Source: Oribacterium sp. UBA6992 (GTDB taxonomy: Bacteria > Bacillota > Clostridia > Lachnospirales > Lachnospiraceae). From it: a stretch of DNA of 5,895 bases. Of the stretch, positions 4,586 through 5,895 are shown in pieces. Position 1 is the stretch's first letter. Each line of letters starts with the position of its first letter. Location: assembly GCA_002449915.1 (NCBI GenBank), contig DJXY01000169.1, forward strand, positions 1 to 5,895, given 5' to 3'. A program made the translations under genes and the position numbers. Below the pieces are notes generated by a model, which saw nothing but the letters and a program-made list of their open reading frames with translations, was not told the origin of the DNA and ran no database searches.

Positions 4586-5895
4586 ATGTTAGGTTCTATT
4601 AGACGCTTGGAAGCAAAGGTATACGATCGGTCGCAGGTGGATTTTAACCACCTGCTTTTTACAGGTCTGGATCTGAGAAAGCTGCTCATCCCTCTTATTA
4701 TAGAAAACATGCTCACGGCTTTTATGGGGATGGCAGACTCTCTGATGGTTACCAGAGTCGGATCTGCAGCGATTTCCGCAGTATCACTTACAGACAGCAT
4801 CAATAACCTTGTGATTGAGCTTTTACAGGCGCTTGCCGCTGGAGGCACCATTATCTGCTCACAGTACATCGGAGCAGGCAACCGGAAGCGAAGCAACCAG
4901 GCTGCCCGGCAGGTTGTCCTTGCGGTACTTGTGATTTCTATCGGGATTATGCTGAGCTGCCTTATCTTCCGGGGACCAATCCTCCGGGTGATCTTTGGCA
5001 GTGTGGAGCCTGCGGTTATGACGGCGGCGCTTACCTATTTCTTCTTTACAGCATTATCCTTCCCGGCAATCGGTCTGTTTCAGGTAGGCGCAGCCTTTTA
5101 CCGCGCCGGTGGCAACAGCCGTTTCCCAATGACAGTTTCCGTTATTTCCAATGTCATGAATATCATCGGGAACTCGATTTTTATCTTTGTATTCCACTGG
5201 GGTGTTATGGGAGCCGCTTTGTCTACGCTTCTTTCCAGGATTTTTGCGGCAGTGGTACTGATGGGATATCTGAGACTTCCACGGCAGGACATTGTAATCC
5301 GGGATTATAAGAGCATACGTCCGGATTTCTCGATGATCACAAGGATTCTCTCGATTGGTATCCCGGCGGGCATTGAAAACAGCATGTTTCAGTTCGGAAA
5401 GCTTGCTATACAGTCCAGTGTTTCCACGCTCGGTACCACCGCGATTGCTGCGCAGGCCATGACCATTATTTTTGAAAACCTCAACGGCATCGGGGCTGCG
5501 GCAGTCGGTATCGGTTTGATGACGGTAGCGGGACAGACGCTTGGCGCCGGTAAGCTTGAGGAAGCGAAGTACTATTTCCTGAAGCTCATGTGGATCGGAG
5601 AGATGGTAGTTCTGATTTCCTGTGCTGCCGTTTATGTGATCGCAGAGCCGGCGATGGTGCTTTCCGGACTGGTACCGGAGGCCCGCGTGATGAGTATGCA
5701 AATGCTTACCTTCATAAGTCTTGTAAAGCTTGTGATCTGGGTTCCGGCATTTATCATTCCCTATGGTCTTAAGGCAGCGGGAGATGTGCGCTTTACGATG
5801 ATTTCATCGTCTTTATCCATGTGGCTGCTCCGTGTAGTGGCTGCAACGGTGCTGATTCGGGTGTTTGGATTTGGTCCGATTGCCGTCTGGATCGG
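4586..5895 (+). CDS. MATE family multidrug/toxin efflux transporter (3' end beyond the window)
   Basis: Probably a cation-coupled antiporter of the multidrug and toxic compound extrusion family in the cytoplasmic membrane. At least 436 codons are visible with no stop; a family member is about 450-470 residues, so only the end is missing. Helix 1 starts near residue 33 (KLLIPLIIENMLTAFMGMAD). It is followed by SLMVTRVGSAAISAVSL (52-68), then an A-G-G...SQYIGAGN stretch (84-99) typical of the clostridial NorM/DinF-like group. The second bundle begins at about 250, with the repeat-like ILSIGIPAGIEN (254-265) and VAGQTLGAGK (314-323). About eleven to twelve helices are visible. The first 23 residues are polar and charged and precede the usual family start. 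ATG 4586 is three bases after the maf stop. It has AAGGGGTGG (4568-4576) upstream, inside the maf end, at a slightly long distance, and translational coupling is likely. A terminator-like hairpin lies in codons 16-25. The drug or metabolite exported cannot be told. Confidence 0.94.
   Translation, partial: MLGSIRRLEAKVYDRSQVDFNHLLFTGLDLRKLLIPLIIENMLTAFMGMADSLMVTRVGSAAISAVSLTDSINNLVIELLQALAAGGTIICSQYIGAGNRKRSNQAARQVVLAVLVISIGIMLSCLIFRGPILRVIFGSVEPAVMTAALTYFFFTALSFPAIGLFQVGAAFYRAGGNSRFPMTVSVISNVMNIIGNSIFIFVFHWGVMGAALSTLLSRIFAAVVLMGYLRLPRQDIVIRDYKSIRPDFSMITRILSIGIPAGIENSMFQFGKLAIQSSVSTLGTTAIAAQAMTIIFENLNGIGAAAVGIGLMTVAGQTLGAGKLEEAKYYFLKLMWIGEMVVLISCAAVYVIAEPAMVLSGLVPEARVMSMQMLTFISLVKLVIWVPAFIIPYGLKAAGDVRFTMISSSLSMWLLRVVAATVLIRVFGFGPIAVWI
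4633..4660 (+). terminator. Terminator-like hairpin inside the 5' end of the MATE gene
   Basis: GCAGGTGG (4633-4640) and CCACCTGC (4648-4655) form a perfect 8-bp, GC-rich stem around a 7-nt AT loop, followed at once by TTTTT (4656-4660). This is the classic form of an intrinsic terminator. It begins 51 bases after the maf stop and lies within codons 16-25 of the MATE reading frame. It could end most maf transcripts and let only part of them continue into the MATE gene (attenuation). Alternatively it could be a chance product of the codons used there. The T run is short, so termination may be partial. Confidence 0.55.

Noticed and set aside
4709..4711. A downstream ATG as the MATE start, which would place the terminator-like hairpin outside the gene.
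   Set aside because: It would remove the first half of helix 1, including the conserved IPLIIE stretch, so ATG 4586 remains the better start.
5054..5701. A 215-codon minus-strand reading frame opposite the MATE gene.
   Set aside because: It is fully antisense to a clearly conserved transporter, has a composition rich in His, Arg and Asn with no recognisable motif, and no promoter or ribosome site stands out.

Overview
The window looks like chromosomal DNA from a low-to-mid GC Firmicute, most likely a Clostridia/Lachnospiraceae-type gut anaerobe. The reasons are the purine-rich AGGAGG-like ribosome binding sites, the TATAAT-type promoters, the tight gene packing, and the protein flavour: a clostridial-type MATE exporter, EamA and Maf proteins, and an FHA-linked ABC transporter. 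The genus is inferred, not shown. There are five protein genes (the last cut by the window end), no RNA genes, no mobile element and no CRISPR array.

Left part (1-2804): a non-coding leader made of a degenerate 11-bp tandem repeat, then a two-gene transporter unit. The first gene encodes two FHA-like regions fused to an ABCG/White-type ATPase; the second encodes the matching six-helix ABC-2 permease. This is the split form of the layout known from mycobacterial Rv1747 (FHA-FHA-ABC-permease in one chain), where FHA domains connect the exporter to Ser/Thr kinase signalling. The unit holds three different short tandem repeats: 11 bp in the leader, 12 bp inside the coding region (a degenerate four-residue repeat in the second FHA-like region), and 12 bp in the spacer before the permease gene.

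Middle (2805-3870): an EamA/DMT-family transporter gene on the minus strand, convergent with the permease gene across 16 bp that hold a weak AT-rich hairpin. Its start faces a compact intergenic region with overlapping divergent promoter candidates.

Right part (3871-5895): a probable two-gene operon. The maf gene encodes a nucleotide pyrophosphatase and is preceded by a leader of about 140 nt that can fold into a long interrupted hairpin. Three bases after maf begins a MATE-family efflux gene that runs off the window. A terminator-shaped hairpin with a T5 run lies inside the first 25 codons of the MATE gene, suggesting that transcription passing from maf into the exporter gene may be attenuated.

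The points most worth following up are the FHA-gated split exporter with its repeat arrays, the intragenic terminator-like hairpin, and the folded maf leader. No clearly new multi-gene system is evident.
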